A stretch of DNA of 6,505 nucleotides from Verrucomicrobiota bacterium (GTDB taxonomy: Bacteria; Verrucomicrobiota; Verrucomicrobiia; Opitutales; Opitutaceae). The notes under the pieces are model-generated. The model saw nothing but the letters and a program-made list of their open reading frames with translations. It had not been told where the DNA came from and made no database searches. The stretch is from assembly GCA_003694825.1 (NCBI GenBank), contig RFJS01000226.1, forward strand, positions 1 to 6,505, written 5' to 3'. Each line of letters opens with the position of its first letter. The stretch's first letter is position 1. A program made the translations under genes and the position numbers. Shown one piece after another: positions 6,001 to 6,505 of this stretch.

Positions 6001-6505
6001 TCAGCGCGCCGCGACCCAGTCGGCAAAAGCGCCGATGATCCCATCGAAGGCGCCGTTGCTGAAGAAGACGACGACCCGGCGCCCCGGCGCCCCGGTCTGC
6101 GCCTCGGCCTTGAGGGCGTCGAGCACGCCCGCATTCGTATCCGGCGCCCGGGCCTCGCGGCCGGCGGCCCGCAATCCCGCGGCCACGGCGGCGGTATCGA
6201 AACGCTCGTCCGCCGCGAGCCGGTCGGCTCGATTGACCGGCCCGAGCAGCACGACATCCGCTCCGGCGAGCGCGGCCTGAAAACGGTCCTGGAGCACGCG
6301 GGTGCGCGCCGTATTGCTTCGCGGTTCGAAAGCCGCGATCAGGCGGCATCCCGGAAATCGGCGGCGCAGCGATTCGAGCGTCTGGGCGATGGCGGTCGGG
6401 TGGTGCCCGAAATCCTCGATGACCACGAGATCCTCGCGCTCCGCCCGCACCTCCTGCCGCCGCCGCACGCCGCGAAACCGCTCCAGGGCGGAGAGATCGA
6501 GCCGC
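6001..6505 (-). CDS. mpl: UDP-N-acetylmuramate:L-alanyl-gamma-D-glutamyl-meso-diaminopimelate ligase, C-terminal part
   Basis: Mpl is a cytoplasmic ATP-dependent Mur ligase. It joins the recycled tripeptide L-Ala-D-Glu-meso-DAP to UDP-MurNAc, returning peptidoglycan fragments to cell-wall synthesis. About 167 codons are visible; the 5' part lies beyond the window edge (the E. coli protein is about 457 residues). The visible part is the Mur ligase C-terminal domain. FRGVRRRQEV matches the F-x-x-V-x-RR entry, EDFGHHPTAIAQTL carries the Mpl-type D-x-x-HHPTA motif, EPRSNT follows, and FFSNGAFDGI corresponds to the SNGGFGGI end of E. coli Mpl. These motifs separate it from MurC, its closest relative. 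The open frame continues to the edge, so no start can be given. Presence of Mpl implies DAP-type peptidoglycan and murein recycling. Confidence 0.93.
   Translation of the reverse strand, partial: RLDLSALERFRGVRRRQEVRAEREDLVVIEDFGHHPTAIAQTLESLRRRFPGCRLIAAFEPRSNTARTRVLQDRFQAALAGADVVLLGPVNRADRLAADERFDTAAVAAGLRAAGREARAPDTNAGVLDALKAEAQTGAPGRRVVVFFSNGAFDGIIGAFADWVAAR

Overview
The window is GC-rich bacterial chromosome, densely packed with housekeeping genes and with no mobile elements, CRISPR or tRNA/rRNA genes. ClpS has an Asn-Leu-Met-Ser pocket and is followed directly by a DUF2017-like gene. That pairing is best known from Actinobacteria, but proS, a Gram-negative-type recycling ligase (mpl) and a fused ArgA lie alongside. 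I read this as a Gram-negative, diaminopimelate-containing bacterium, plausibly Verrucomicrobiota (Opitutaceae-like). The taxonomic guess is inference.

Layout. (1) 9-356, minus: a small four-helix membrane protein. (2) 411-690: no convincing protein gene, but a sigma70-like promoter, several strong hairpins and a textbook intrinsic terminator, all on the minus strand. This is a structured RNA that is either a free sRNA or a leader/attenuator for the small membrane gene. (3) 739-3775, minus: a tight cluster transcribed proS -> clpS -> DUF2017-like -> metal-binding membrane protein, with an ATGA overlap, a 14-nt overlap and a 4-nt gap. (4) 3776-3920: a divergent intergenic region. (5) 3921-5955, plus: an unrecognised membrane-anchored protein, then argA (N-acetylglutamate synthase). 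(6) 6001-6505, minus: the C-terminal third of mpl, convergent with argA and cut by the window edge.

How the genes fit together. ProS charges tRNA-Pro. ClpS hands N-degron substrates to ClpAP/ClpCP, and the DUF2017-like protein is probably linked to ClpS, judged only from recurrent neighbourhood. ArgA starts arginine synthesis, and Mpl recycles the murein tripeptide. The most interesting unexplained element is the structured RNA at about 411-656. It includes a possible 18-codon reading frame whose Shine-Dalgarno can be hidden in a hairpin. I could not assign it to any RNA family from memory.
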